From the NCBI RefSeq assembly GCF_000744945.1, contig NZ_JQMX01000001.1, positions 1,550,001-1,614,000 on the forward strand: a stretch of DNA of 64,000 bases, in the 5' to 3' direction. Position numbers and translations under genes: made by a program. The notes below the pieces were generated by a model, which saw only the letters and a list, made by a program, of their open reading frames with translations, was not told the origin of the DNA and searched no databases. The DNA comes from Carnobacterium maltaromaticum DSM 20342 (lineage in GTDB: Bacteria; Bacillota; Bacilli; Lactobacillales; Carnobacteriaceae). Below are positions 16,358 to 23,958 of the stretch, one piece after another (positions within the stretch are counted from its first letter, which is position 1; each line of letters begins with the position of its first letter).

Positions 16358-16912
16358 ATGCTAAATTCAAACAAAAACAAAACATATATGATTGTGTTAA
16401 CAGGGCTATTCGCTGCGATTACATTTCTAGGCGTCCAAGTTTTTAGAATTCCTTTACCAGCTGCAGTAGGGGCCCCATTTATTCATTTTGGAAATGCACT
16501 TGTTGTTCTTTCTGTGCTACTTTTAGGTTTCAAATACGGAGCTGCCGCTGGTGCAATCGGTCTTGGGATTTTTGATTTATTAAACGGATATGCTAGTTTT
16601 GCAGTATTCACAATGATTGAAGCAATTATTGTAGCCGCAGTTGTTGCAACTATTTTCCGCTTATTTAAACATGATGATTCTAAATTTTATGTAATTTTAC
16701 TGATTGCAATTGCAGCTGGAATAACAAAAATTATTGAGTCTTATGTACAGGGAGTGATTGTTTCTTTAATTGCGGGTACGACTTTACAAGTTGCCTCAAT
16801 TGCCTCATTTGTAAGTTTATATGCAACTGTGATTAATTCGATTTCAACTGTAATTTTAGTCTCTCTTTTATATTATCCATTGAAAAAAATCATGCTTAAA
16901 AATAGTCATTAA
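16358..16912 (+). CDS. ECF transporter S component, probable pyridoxine-specific (PdxU-type)
   Basis: 184 residues with about six hydrophobic segments and the N-terminal pattern LTGLFAAITFLGVQVFRIPL typical of ECF S components. These membrane proteins bind a vitamin and dock on a shared EcfAAT energising module, which is not encoded here. Its position directly after pdxK predicts vitamin B6 uptake. The call as an S component is firm. The substrate is an inference from the neighbour only. AAAGGAGG precedes the ATG. Confidence 0.75.
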   Translation: MLNSNKNKTYMIVLTGLFAAITFLGVQVFRIPLPAAVGAPFIHFGNALVVLSVLLLGFKYGAAAGAIGLGIFDLLNGYASFAVFTMIEAIIVAAVVATIFRLFKHDDSKFYVILLIAIAAGITKIIESYVQGVIVSLIAGTTLQVASIASFVSLYATVINSISTVILVSLLYYPLKKIMLKNSH

Positions 16913-16931
16913 TTGATGTGTAAACTAGAAT

Positions 16932-16985
16932 AAAACAGCCTGCATTCCACAAAAAATACTTTGTGGAATGCAGGCTGTTTTATTT
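16932..16985 (+). terminator. Terminator of the pdxK-ECF operon
   Basis: AAAACAGCCTGCATTCCACA pairs with TGTGGAATGCAGGCTGTTTT, a very strong 20-bp stem with flanking A and T. Confidence 0.92.
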
Positions 16986-17058
16986 TGGAAAAGTCAATAG
17001 AATGTTATCCTTATGCTATTTTTCCTGATAAAATGTTGGCTATCTTTAAGAAGCATTA

Positions 17059-17289
17059 CTAATAAAATCCTATGTATCCGTCTTTAACTTTCACGCTTTT
17101 TCGAAGAGTATATCCATTGTATGTTTTTGCCGACTTACCTGTCGAGAAGATTTTATACTTATATAAAATCTTCTGTATAAATTCAATTACTACAGTGCCA
17201 TCCAAATCACTCACTATTTTTTGTGAATTTGCAAAGCTTTGGGTTGGGAAAATTAGAAGTATTAGCAGTGAGAAAAAAATTTTTTTCAT
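17059..17289 (-). CDS. Small secreted protein downstream of the LytTR regulator, unknown function
   Basis: 76 residues. MKKIFFSLLILLIFPTQSFA is a clear signal peptide with a cleavage site after SFA. The mature ~56 residues contain VSDLDGTVVIEFIQKILYKY and a basic C-terminal part. GGAAGGTG precedes the ATG. It has its own promoter with LytTR-type direct repeats that overlap the end of the response-regulator gene, so it is a probable target of that system. It could be a pheromone, a bacteriocin-like peptide or an accessory factor. I do not recognise a family. Confidence 0.65.
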   Translation of the reverse strand: MKKIFFSLLILLIFPTQSFANSQKIVSDLDGTVVIEFIQKILYKYKIFSTGKSAKTYNGYTLRKSVKVKDGYIGFY

Positions 17290-17323
17290 ATAAAATCACC
17301 TTCCAAATTTAATGTTTAATTGA

Positions 17324-17387
17324 AGTATAAACTAAATTTGGAAGTTATTACCTATCATTCATAAACGAATGGTATGTGTTCATTAAT
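17324..17387 (-). promoter_or_regulatory. LytTR-type regulated promoter of the 76-aa secreted protein
   Basis: On the minus strand ATTAATGAA (17379-17387) and GTTTATGAA (17358-17366) are direct repeats separated by exactly 12 bp, followed after 28 bp by TATACT (17324-17329). The 9-12-9 layout is that of AgrA/PlnC-like LytTR binding sites. The same spacing is found at 19484-19547. The first repeat overlaps the response-regulator stop codon. Confidence 0.65.
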
Positions 17388-18102
17388 GCAACTTTTTTAT
17401 GCCTCTGGTAGAAGCATAAATTATGCTCCCATCATTCATCTCAACTTCTAAGGTGTTTTTATTTATTTTTGAGACATTATCTTTATTCACAACAAAAGAT
17501 CTATGACATCTAGTTAAATTAAATCCATATTTTTCAACATCTTTTATATTTCCATAATACTCTATTTGTTCATTTATTAAATTTAAAACTAAACGATGGG
17601 GTTTAGTTGATGTTTCAATAAATAAAATATCCTCTACTTTAAAAGTTCTAAGTTGGTTCCCTATTTTAATTGTAATCATATGTTTATTTTTAAATCGGTC
17701 ATCTTTGTGTCGCTCGGAAGCCAATTTCATACATTCATATACTCTTAGCCTCATTGCTTCTTCCTCAGACTTGATGATATAATCCAATGCTTCAACCCGA
17801 TATTGGAAAGCTAGAGGCATCAGTTCAGTATGTGAAGTCAAAAACACTATTTTGCCAAAAGTATCATACTTTCTAATCTCTGATGCCAATTCTATACCAT
17901 TTAATTCTTGCTGTAAGTCTATATCCAAAAAATATAAACCTATCGGCTCTAGCTTTTTTACTAATTCTAATAGTTCCTTGATATCTCCAGTAGATAAAGT
18001 AAATTCCATCTCTAATTCCTCAATCATAATAACGTTCCGGATAATTTTCTCTAATTTTTCACGCTGTATTTTATCATCTTCACAAACAAAAACTGAAAGC
18101 AT
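17383..18102 (-). CDS. LytTR-family response regulator (AgrA/ComE-like)
   Basis: 239 residues. An N-terminal receiver domain begins MLSVFVCEDD (acidic pocket) and has a candidate phospho-acceptor Asp in LYFLDIDLQ near residue 59. The C-terminal LytTR DNA-binding domain (residues ~140-239) includes LTRCHRSFVVNKDNVSKIN. It follows the sensor kinase gene with only a one-base gap. Regulators of this type bind paired 9-bp direct repeats upstream of quorum-sensing or bacteriocin genes. Matching repeats lie before both flanking secreted-protein units. Confidence 0.88.
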   Translation of the reverse strand: MLSVFVCEDDKIQREKLEKIIRNVIMIEELEMEFTLSTGDIKELLELVKKLEPIGLYFLDIDLQQELNGIELASEIRKYDTFGKIVFLTSHTELMPLAFQYRVEALDYIIKSEEEAMRLRVYECMKLASERHKDDRFKNKHMITIKIGNQLRTFKVEDILFIETSTKPHRLVLNLINEQIEYYGNIKDVEKYGFNLTRCHRSFVVNKDNVSKINKNTLEVEMNDGSIIYASTRGIKKLH

Positions 18103-18103
18103 A

Positions 18104-19396
18104 TTATTTCATCCTTTCTTGAATTCTTATTATCTGAGTAAATAAATTATTTTTAACTGATGTTTCTAACACAAAGTCATTTTCATTTATAATTTCTTGC
18201 AAATTGCTTAAACCTAATCCCCTATTCATTCCTTTTGATGAAAAGCCTTTTGTTTTAAGAGTTCGGATATTTTCAACAGTTCCACTACATGAATTTGATA
18301 TAATAATAACAACTTCTTCTTCTTCCTTTGTAAACAGAATGTTTAATTTCCCTCCATTTAATGTTTCCAACTCTTCCAATGCATTATCTAAAATAATACC
18401 TAGACCTCTGACTAGTGCTAGTGAGTATTGGTTTTCCACTTCTATTTCCCCAATAACTGTAACATTCAATTCAATTCCATTTTCTTGGACATTTAAAAGT
18501 TTTGTTTGTAAAATACTTTTTAACTCAAAGTTTACAAGATTGTTGATTGAAGACAGTGTAAAATTTGTCTTTTGAAGATTTTTTTGAGATTCCTTAATCG
18601 TTATTTCATAATATTCTCGTAACTTTCCCCACTCCTTCTGTTCAATAAAATAATCTAACGACAATAAAATATTACGATAGTCATGTTTAAATTTTTTAAT
18701 TTCATTATTTTGCTTTTCTACTTCTAAATTAAATTGTTCCGCTGCGTGAATCATTTCTTCTTTTTTTATATTTTCTATCCTTTTTTTTACTATCTCATTA
18801 TAGAAAAAAAACTGCAAAGATAAAACGAATATGGCCACAAGAACTGTTGCAAAAATCGCATATCCAGAAAAATCATTATAATAAGAAATATACACAAATA
18901 GCTGATTCATAAGTAAAATGAAATACACAATAAATAATACGATTGTTAGACTTAAAAAGTAATTATTTTTCAACTTAATTTCAACATATAGTTTTCTAAC
19001 TACTAAAAGTATAGGAATAGCTAACAAAATAAATAGGATATAAGGAATCAAATATGCTATTGGTGCAGAAAGTGTATTTATTGACGTGTTCCAAACTATA
19101 TAACTTATAATATTTTTACAAAATCTAGGGATTAATAGCGATACAACTGTAATAAAAAGTCCATTTAGAGGAGGTTTTTTTTGACTTATCTCATAAATCA
19201 AAAAAAAGCCAAAACATAATAAATCAGCAATACTATCAAAATTGAAATGAACTATCAATATGACTAAAAATGACAACAATAAAATTAAAATTTTTTTCAA
19301 ACTATTAAATAATTCAAAATAAAGAAAACAAAAATAATAACTGAATATCGCAAAAAATGAATATGTAAATGAATCTACAGTAATCCAATCAAACAT
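18104..19396 (-). CDS. AgrC-like sensor histidine kinase (GHKL ATPase)
   Basis: 430 residues. About six N-terminal membrane helices (residues ~10-205) precede a cytoplasmic kinase. The phosphorylated His is probably in KKFKHDYRNILLSLD near residue 240. The ATPase N-box is GLGIILDNALEEL, and the G-box is GFSSKGMNRGLGLSN. This is the peptide-sensing HPK10/AgrC class. Kinase and regulator form one operon. No AgrB-like protease or recognisable AgrD-type propeptide is visible, so the signal is unknown. Confidence 0.85.
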   Translation of the reverse strand: MFDWITVDSFTYSFFAIFSYYFCFLYFELFNSLKKILILLLSFLVILIVHFNFDSIADLLCFGFFLIYEISQKKPPLNGLFITVVSLLIPRFCKNIISYIVWNTSINTLSAPIAYLIPYILFILLAIPILLVVRKLYVEIKLKNNYFLSLTIVLFIVYFILLMNQLFVYISYYNDFSGYAIFATVLVAIFVLSLQFFFYNEIVKKRIENIKKEEMIHAAEQFNLEVEKQNNEIKKFKHDYRNILLSLDYFIEQKEWGKLREYYEITIKESQKNLQKTNFTLSSINNLVNFELKSILQTKLLNVQENGIELNVTVIGEIEVENQYSLALVRGLGIILDNALEELETLNGGKLNILFTKEEEEVVIIISNSCSGTVENIRTLKTKGFSSKGMNRGLGLSNLQEIINENDFVLETSVKNNLFTQIIRIQERMK

Positions 19397-19483
19397 CGTG
19401 AAACACTCCTTAAAATAAATTTAGAATTCTAAACTGCAAACTATGTCATTGAAAACAAACTCTATTTTATATATTATTATAGC

Positions 19484-19547
19484 ATTTGTGAATCAAAATT
19501 AATCACTTATGAACAAAATAGTTTTCTTTATCTGATATATGTAATAA
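19484..19547 (+). promoter_or_regulatory. LytTR-type regulated promoter of the secreted-protein operon
   Basis: ATTTGTGAA (19484-19492) and ACTTATGAA (19505-19513) are direct repeats with a 12-bp gap. A TAATAA -10 box (19542-19547) begins exactly 28 bp later. The arrangement is identical to the promoter of the 76-aa secreted protein on the other side of the kinase/regulator pair. Confidence 0.65.
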
Positions 19548-19578
19548 TCAATTTATCAAATTTAAGGAGGAAATATCC

Positions 19579-19980
19579 ATGCAAATCAAAAGAAGAGTTT
19601 TAATGATTAGCACACTATTACTTTCCTGTGCTTTTCTTGCCCAACCAGTTTATGCGTCAGAAAATACGGTTTATGACAGAACCAATACTTTAGATTTTAT
19701 TGATTCCCCATTGTTGGATGAAGGAATATTAATTGAAGGTAGTGAGCATTATACTTACTTTCCAAATAAAGTATCTAGAGCTGTTTTTGGAGTATATTTA
19801 ACCTCTTGGTTTCAAATGAAAGCCCCGGGTTTAAATCGCCGATGGCATGTTTCATATATTAATGGTGGTAAATATCAAGGGTGGTTATATGCAACTGGGA
19901 ATAAAAAATTGGTTACCATGAATGGAGATGGAACTTTATTTTATAGCTATGAGTTTAGTGGTTTATTAGAAAAAAAATAA
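19579..19980 (+). CDS. Secreted protein of unknown function, LytTR-controlled locus
   Basis: 133 residues with a signal peptide (basic MQIKRR, then LMISTLLLSCAFLAQPVYA) and a predicted mature form of about 105 residues. The mature part contains RRWHVSYINGGKYQGWLYAT and ends YSYEFSGLLEKK. There is no LPXTG anchor and no known domain. AAGGAGG precedes the ATG. It is the first gene of a unit that continues with another secreted protein and small membrane proteins. Its place behind a putative quorum-sensing promoter suggests a bacteriocin-like or other secreted effector. No family is recognised. Confidence 0.65.
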   Translation: MQIKRRVLMISTLLLSCAFLAQPVYASENTVYDRTNTLDFIDSPLLDEGILIEGSEHYTYFPNKVSRAVFGVYLTSWFQMKAPGLNRRWHVSYINGGKYQGWLYATGNKKLVTMNGDGTLFYSYEFSGLLEKK

Positions 19981-20002
19981 TTAAGTGAATAGGGGAAAAG
20001 TC

Positions 20003-20503
20003 ATGAAAAGAACTATTAAAATAATCTCAATAACCTTAACTGCTATGATACTAGTAAATGCTTTTTTATTCTCACCTATAGTGGTTAATGCTTCTGAAGC
20101 CAAAACTATACAAGAAACCATCGATTTAGAGTATTATAAAAATTCTCCATATTTTTCCGTTAGTTCCGATGGGAATAACTTTGAAATAGAATTAACTCGA
20201 TCCGGATTGGTTCAATATTGTAAAGATAATAATTTGCCATTACCAGCTCCTGATTTAGCGCGAGCAGCTGGTACAACTAAAATAGTCGGTTCTGTTTTTT
20301 CTGGTACTTTCAAAATATATATAAAAAAGAGTGATTTGAATTTTATTGCAAATAGAGGTGCACCTGCAGTTGGTATGCTTTTAGGTGGAGTTAAGTATTT
20401 TGTCATAGCTAGTATAATATCATATATTACTCCAGGAACTTATAGTCATGTCCGAGTTTTTATCTATCAAAGCTACAGTTATCAATATTGGTATTACCAA
20501 TAA
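20003..20503 (+). CDS. Secreted protein with Gly-rich hydrophobic segment, unknown function
   Basis: 166 residues from ATG 20003, chosen because GGGG lies just upstream, rather than GTG 19985. The signal peptide ends near VVNASEA. The mature part carries TTKIVGSVFSGTFKIYIKKS, then a hydrophobic Gly-rich stretch (APAVGMLLGGVKYFVIASII) that could insert in membranes, and an aromatic C-terminus (YQSYSYQYWYYQ). It follows the previous secreted-protein gene by 22 bp. A pore-forming or bacteriocin-like role is speculative. No characterised homologue is recognised. Confidence 0.65.
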   Translation: MKRTIKIISITLTAMILVNAFLFSPIVVNASEAKTIQETIDLEYYKNSPYFSVSSDGNNFEIELTRSGLVQYCKDNNLPLPAPDLARAAGTTKIVGSVFSGTFKIYIKKSDLNFIANRGAPAVGMLLGGVKYFVIASIISYITPGTYSHVRVFIYQSYSYQYWYYQ

Positions 20504-20538
20504 TTTATCATCTTAAAATACAGAAATGAGGGCTGAGT

Positions 20539-20778
20539 ATGAAAAAATGGCTAAAATTAGGATTTTTCGGCATATTTTTAGACAATCATTTGAATCAATT
20601 TCATTTTTGGAAAAAAAATATCTATCGATTTATTATTTTTAGTTTTTCATCTCTTATTTTCTTTACACTTATATTTTCTATTATTACCAACTATCCCACT
20701 ATTAAATTAATTAAGCTTTTATGCATTATTGCCCCAATTTATGGAATTGGAGCAACGATTGCAACTAAACAAGGCTAA
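20539..20778 (+). CDS. Small two-helix membrane protein, tandem paralogue 1
   Basis: 79 residues with two hydrophobic segments (about residues 31-50 and 55-75) after the motif FLDNHLNQFHFWKKNIYRF. It is clearly paralogous to the gene at 20852, sharing FWKKNIYRFI, FFTL, FSI and PIYG. GAGGG precedes the ATG. Small basic membrane proteins placed next to secreted peptides are often immunity proteins; that role is suggested here only by context. Confidence 0.6.
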   Translation: MKKWLKLGFFGIFLDNHLNQFHFWKKNIYRFIIFSFSSLIFFTLIFSIITNYPTIKLIKLLCIIAPIYGIGATIATKQG

Positions 20779-20788
20779 CATTATATAA

Positions 20789-20829
20789 AAACAAGCTTTT
20801 ATGTGTTAGACAACTCATCAAGCTTGTTT
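20789..20829 (+). terminator. Intergenic hairpin between the two paralogous membrane-protein genes
   Basis: AAACAAGCTT and AAGCTTGTTT form a 10-bp stem with a 21-base loop. There is no long T-run afterwards, so it may be a leaky terminator or an mRNA-end stabiliser. Confidence 0.5.
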
Positions 20830-20851
20830 ATTTACTGGGGAGGATAAAGTT

Positions 20852-21100
20852 ATGAAATGGCTAGGCTTAGGATTGATAGGGACCTTTTTAGACAATAATT
20901 TAAAAAGGTTTCCTTTTTGGAAAAAAAATATATATCGATTTATAGTTTTTAGTATTTCTTTTCTTTTGTTCTTTACTTTATTATTTTCTATCATTTCAAA
21001 GTATCCCTTGATTAATTTATTTAAGTTAGTATGTATTTTTTCCCCAATATATGGGCTTTGGGCAACTCTCTTAACTAATAAAAATTTTAAAGTAAAATAA
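20852..21100 (+). CDS. Small two-helix membrane protein, tandem paralogue 2
   Basis: 82 residues, beginning MKWLGLGLIGTFLDNNLKRF. It is a tandem duplicate of the 79-aa gene upstream, with diverged loops but the same two-helix layout and PIYG motif. GGGAGG precedes the ATG. The pair may represent duplicated immunity-type or regulatory membrane proteins; no known family is recognised. Confidence 0.6.
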   Translation: MKWLGLGLIGTFLDNNLKRFPFWKKNIYRFIVFSISFLLFFTLLFSIISKYPLINLFKLVCIFSPIYGLWATLLTNKNFKVK

Positions 21101-21130
21101 CTTTTTAATTATAAAAGGAAGCTACTATGA

Positions 21131-21311
21131 ATGAAAATAAAAATAGTTTATAAAATAATTTTAACGATACTATTAACTTTAGCCTTTATACTTGGATGTT
21201 ACACTATACTATTTACTGATTAAACCCTATTTTAATCGCTACACTTCTGCTTATTGGTCTTCAAACACTCCTAATTGGTTAGATATTTACAAGGTTTATA
21301 AAAAAACTTAA
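21131..21311 (+). pseudogene. Small membrane protein gene, apparently frameshifted
   Basis: ATG 21131 opens a 30-codon hydrophobic ORF (MKIKIVYKIILTILLTLAFI) ending at 21223. In the adjacent frame, coding-like sequence continues (IKPYFNRYTSAYWSSNTPNW, then LDIYKVYKKT) to a stop at 21311. One base change in length near 21200-21218 would join them into a ~60-residue membrane-anchored protein. AAAAGGAAG lies upstream. It may equally be a genuine 30-aa peptide followed by non-coding DNA. Confidence 0.45.
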
Positions 21312-21343
21312 CTTGCAGGACTTATAGCAGCTATCAATTAATC

Positions 21344-21395
21344 AAAAAGGCTCCATTCCGATCAGAATTTCCTCTGATTGAAATGGAGTCTTTTT
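21344..21395. terminator. Bidirectional terminator
   Basis: AAAAAGGCTCCATT pairs with AATGGAGTCTTTTT, with an inner ATCAGA/TCTGAT stem. It separates the secreted-protein operon from the convergent nitroreductase gene. Confidence 0.85.
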
Positions 21396-21408
21396 GACTA
21401 ATTAAATT

Positions 21409-22041
21409 TTAAACCCACTCGGTAATTTTTTCAATAGGTAAGCGTACAGATGGGAAACCTGCTTCAACCGCTTTTCCAATGGAAACAATCATAATTGGAA
21501 CATAGCGAGCGGCATCCATATTAAAAGCCTCTGCCAATAATTCTTTTTTAAAACCACCGATTGCATTCGTATCATACCCATGTTCTCTAGCCACTAACAT
21601 TAATTGCATCGCTACTAATCCTCCATCAATTAATAACGTCTCTTTTAAGTGATCAGGAGAAATGGTTTCATAATGATGTTTTAAATTTTTTAGTTGTCTT
21701 TCTTCCACTTCTTTTGGCATCAAGCCTCGTTCAACTGCTACCCCATAAATATCAGCTGAGTAAGCAAAACAATTGCGGTCACCAAATAAAAGAATCATCG
21801 CTGCAGATGTATCATTTTGTAGCACATTTGAACCAACTAGTGGACGTAGCTTTGCTTTTCCTTCGCTACTCTCAACGACAACAAAACGCCAAGGCTGCAT
21901 ATTTACAGATGATGGAGCAGATGTTGCTTCAGTTAAAATTTGAGCCATTTCTTCTTGCTGAATTTTAACGGCCTCATCATAGGCTCGAATTGAGCGACGT
22001 TCCATCATAATTTTATGAAAATCATTGCTGACCATTCCCAT
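21409..22041 (-). CDS. Nitroreductase-family FMN oxidoreductase
   Basis: 210 residues from ATG 22041, which follows AAAGAGG (the annotated frame extends further but lacks an RBS). The N-terminal MMERRSIRAYDEAVKI is the FMN-binding start of the family, and APSSVNMQPWRFVVV is the second signature. DTNAIGGFKKELL is typical of the YfkO/NfsB-like branch. Members reduce nitro compounds, quinones or flavins with NAD(P)H. Monocistronic; physiological substrate unknown. Confidence 0.85.
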   Translation of the reverse strand: MGMVSNDFHKIMMERRSIRAYDEAVKIQQEEMAQILTEATSAPSSVNMQPWRFVVVESSEGKAKLRPLVGSNVLQNDTSAAMILLFGDRNCFAYSADIYGVAVERGLMPKEVEERQLKNLKHHYETISPDHLKETLLIDGGLVAMQLMLVAREHGYDTNAIGGFKKELLAEAFNMDAARYVPIMIVSIGKAVEAGFPSVRLPIEKITEWV

Positions 22042-22229
22042 TCTAAATAAACCTCTTTCCATTACTATATATATCACTAAAATCAGCTTAAAGCTGACAT
22101 AAATTCTTTCTTTACTAAATTCTGTGAATGACCAAATGATACCATACTTTTTCTGATTTTCACACTTGTCTATGCCTAAATTTTAGATTATTTAAGAAAA
22201 GCCAGAAATAAAAAAGATGAAAGATTCTC

Positions 22230-22258
22230 TTGTTAATAAAAAAATGTCATGTTATACT
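22230..22258 (+). promoter_or_regulatory. Promoter of the 45-aa orphan gene
   Basis: TTGTTA (22230-22235) and TATACT (22253-22258) with exactly 17 bp between them. Confidence 0.7.
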
Positions 22259-22300
22259 TCTTCTCGAGTTACCAAAACTAAACGGAAAGGAGCAGACATC

Positions 22301-22438
22301 ATGAAAAATGCAGTTACTCAATTACAGATAGTTATTACGAAACAAGCAAGATTTGATTTATGTTTTGAATTTAAAGCCCCACTTATTTGTTTGAGTGGCA
22401 ATAGTTTTCCCTCTGTTGTCAATGCTCTTAACAAATAG
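22301..22438 (+). CDS. Orphan 45-residue protein of unknown function
   Basis: The ORF starts MKNAVTQLQIVITKQARFDL and ends SFPSVVNALNK. It has a complete transcription unit: a consensus-like promoter (22230-22258), GGAAAGGAG eight bases before the ATG, and a strong terminator at 22459-22498. Two Cys residues (near 22 and 34) are present. There is no signal peptide or strong membrane helix. The expression signals argue that it is a real gene. I recognise no family. Confidence 0.65.
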   Translation: MKNAVTQLQIVITKQARFDLCFEFKAPLICLSGNSFPSVVNALNK

Positions 22439-22458
22439 ATGCTAGTCTTAATTTTTAG

Positions 22459-22498
22459 AAACAGTTCGTCAATCTCTTGGTTGATGAACTGTTTTTTT
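22459..22498 (+). terminator. Terminator of the 45-aa gene
   Basis: AAACAGTTC and GAACTGTTT, with an inner GTCAA/TTGAT stem, are followed by seven T. Confidence 0.88.
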
Positions 22499-22544
22499 GC
22501 GTTTTTAAAGTAATTCTTTTTTAAGATAGAAGAACTAAGAGTAA

Positions 22545-22620
22545 GGTAGTTCTGAACCTAAAGCTCCAAGTTTACCATTCTAACTATTTTTATGGCCTGA
22601 ACGGCTCAACGAACATTCTA
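22545..22620 (+). repeat. Degenerate copy of the dispersed leader repeat upstream of rtcB
   Basis: GGTAGTTCTGAACC resembles the repeat start, and GGCCTGAACGGCTCAACGAA resembles its end. The inner hairpin is missing. It again lies in sense orientation directly before a ribosome binding site (AAGGGAGG). Confidence 0.6.
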
Positions 22621-22635
22621 AGGGAGGACGAAGCA

Positions 22636-22680
22636 ATGAGTAATAAATTAAACCAACTAAGAGGATTTATCCAGCAATAG
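22636..22680 (+). CDS. Candidate 14-residue leader peptide upstream of rtcB
   Basis: ATG 22636 lies eight bases after a strong AAGGGAGG and opens MSNKLNQLRGFIQQ, then stops. A hairpin (AGGAGAAA/TTTCTCCT, 22679-22707) starts at its stop codon, and rtcB begins 57 bp further on. A leader peptide that tunes rtcB expression is possible. A decayed gene start is the alternative. Confidence 0.4.
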   Translation: MSNKLNQLRGFIQQ

Positions 22681-22736
22681 GAGAAATCGAATCTCTTCAT
22701 TTCTCCTAAACTCTATAGAAAAGTTGAGGATTTGAA

Positions 22737-23915
22737 ATGTTAACATTAAAAGGAAAATATAATGAAGCTGTTGTTTATACGGATATGCTTGATGATCATA
22801 CGATCAGTCAAATTATTTCACTTTGTAATCAAGAATTTGCTAAGGATAGTCAAATTCGAATTATGCCTGATACTCATAGTGGCAAAGGTTGTGTGATTGG
22901 AACTAGTATGACCATCACAAACCAAGTCGTACCAAATCTTGTTGGAGTCGATATTGGTTGTGGACTTTATGTTGTAAAGTTAAAACCTGGACGTTTAAAA
23001 TTAAATTTTGATAAGTTAGACCAATTGATTCGCAATCGAATTCCTAGTGGGCAAAGCAACCATGATACCGCAATGCACCAATTTGATTTCACAAAACTAC
23101 ATGCACCCGTCCATGAAGGCTGGGCCATGCGTAGTATCGCGACACTTGGTGGAGGCAACCATTTTATTGAAGTGAACCAAGGTGCAGATGGCATCTATTT
23201 GGTCATTCATAGTGGTAGCCGCAGTCTCGGCAAAGAAGTCGCAGAATACCATCAAGAAATAGCCTATCAAACATTAGCTACTAGACGAAAAGAGTTAAAA
23301 ATAGAATTGAAGCACCAAATGAAAAAAGGTTTGATTGCAGAGGCCAATAGACTAGCAACCCTTCGTGAAACAATTAAGATTCCGTATGAGCTTTCTTATG
23401 TAGAAGGAAGCAATTTTGAAAACTATTTGAATGATATGAAAATCGCCCAAGCTTACGCTGCCTTAAATCGTAAATTGATGGCTGAAACGATTTTAAAAGG
23501 GATGAAATGGGACAACTTTGTCATCAGTACTTTTGATTGCGCTCATAACTATATCGATACTGAAAACTTAATGCTTCGAAAGGGCGCTACCTCAGCTCAA
23601 AAAGGGGAAGCACTTATTGTTCCATTAAATATGCGTGATGGGAGTATTCTTGCGACTGGGTTAGGCAATCCAGCCTGGAATTATTCTGCCCCTCATGGAG
23701 CTGGTCGGATTTTAAGTCGTTCCAAAGCTAAAGCTCAAATCAGCCTAGACAGCTATCAAAAAACAATGCGGCATATTTGGAGTACTTCCGTTTCTAAACA
23801 TACCTTAGACGAAGCACCTAGCGCCTATAAACCAAGTAAACAGTTACAAAAAGATGTGACGGGTACTATGAAGATTCAAGAAATTATTAAACCCTTATAT
23901 AATTTTAAAGGTTGA
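22737..23915 (+). CDS. rtcB: RtcB-family RNA-splicing ligase
   Basis: 392 residues. Conserved RtcB blocks in order are MPDTHSGKGCVIG, GVDIGCGLYVV (metal-binding Asp and Cys), GGGNHFIEV, VIHSGSRSLG, TFDCAHNYID, and SAPHGAGRILSRS, whose His is guanylylated. The enzyme joins 3'-phosphate or 2',3'-cyclic phosphate RNA ends to 5'-OH ends using GTP and manganese, in tRNA repair or rRNA repair. There is no archease, RtcA or PrfH gene beside it. GAGG seven bases before ATG 22737 supports the start. Confidence 0.92.
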   Translation: MLTLKGKYNEAVVYTDMLDDHTISQIISLCNQEFAKDSQIRIMPDTHSGKGCVIGTSMTITNQVVPNLVGVDIGCGLYVVKLKPGRLKLNFDKLDQLIRNRIPSGQSNHDTAMHQFDFTKLHAPVHEGWAMRSIATLGGGNHFIEVNQGADGIYLVIHSGSRSLGKEVAEYHQEIAYQTLATRRKELKIELKHQMKKGLIAEANRLATLRETIKIPYELSYVEGSNFENYLNDMKIAQAYAALNRKLMAETILKGMKWDNFVISTFDCAHNYIDTENLMLRKGATSAQKGEALIVPLNMRDGSILATGLGNPAWNYSAPHGAGRILSRSKAKAQISLDSYQKTMRHIWSTSVSKHTLDEAPSAYKPSKQLQKDVTGTMKIQEIIKPLYNFKG

Positions 23916-23922
23916 CCAAAAA

Positions 23923-23955
23923 AGCGAGCTGAGAAATTCTCAACTCGTTTTTTTA
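23923..23955. terminator. Terminator between rtcB and the convergent MFS gene
   Basis: GCGAG...GAGAA with TTCTC...CTCGT forms an imperfect stem followed by seven T. Confidence 0.75.
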
Positions 23956-23958
23956 TAT

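Noticed and set aside
17059..17289. AgrD-type autoinducer propeptide
   Set aside because: It has a classical Sec signal peptide and no amphipathic-Cys-acidic AgrD layout; no AgrB is encoded nearby.
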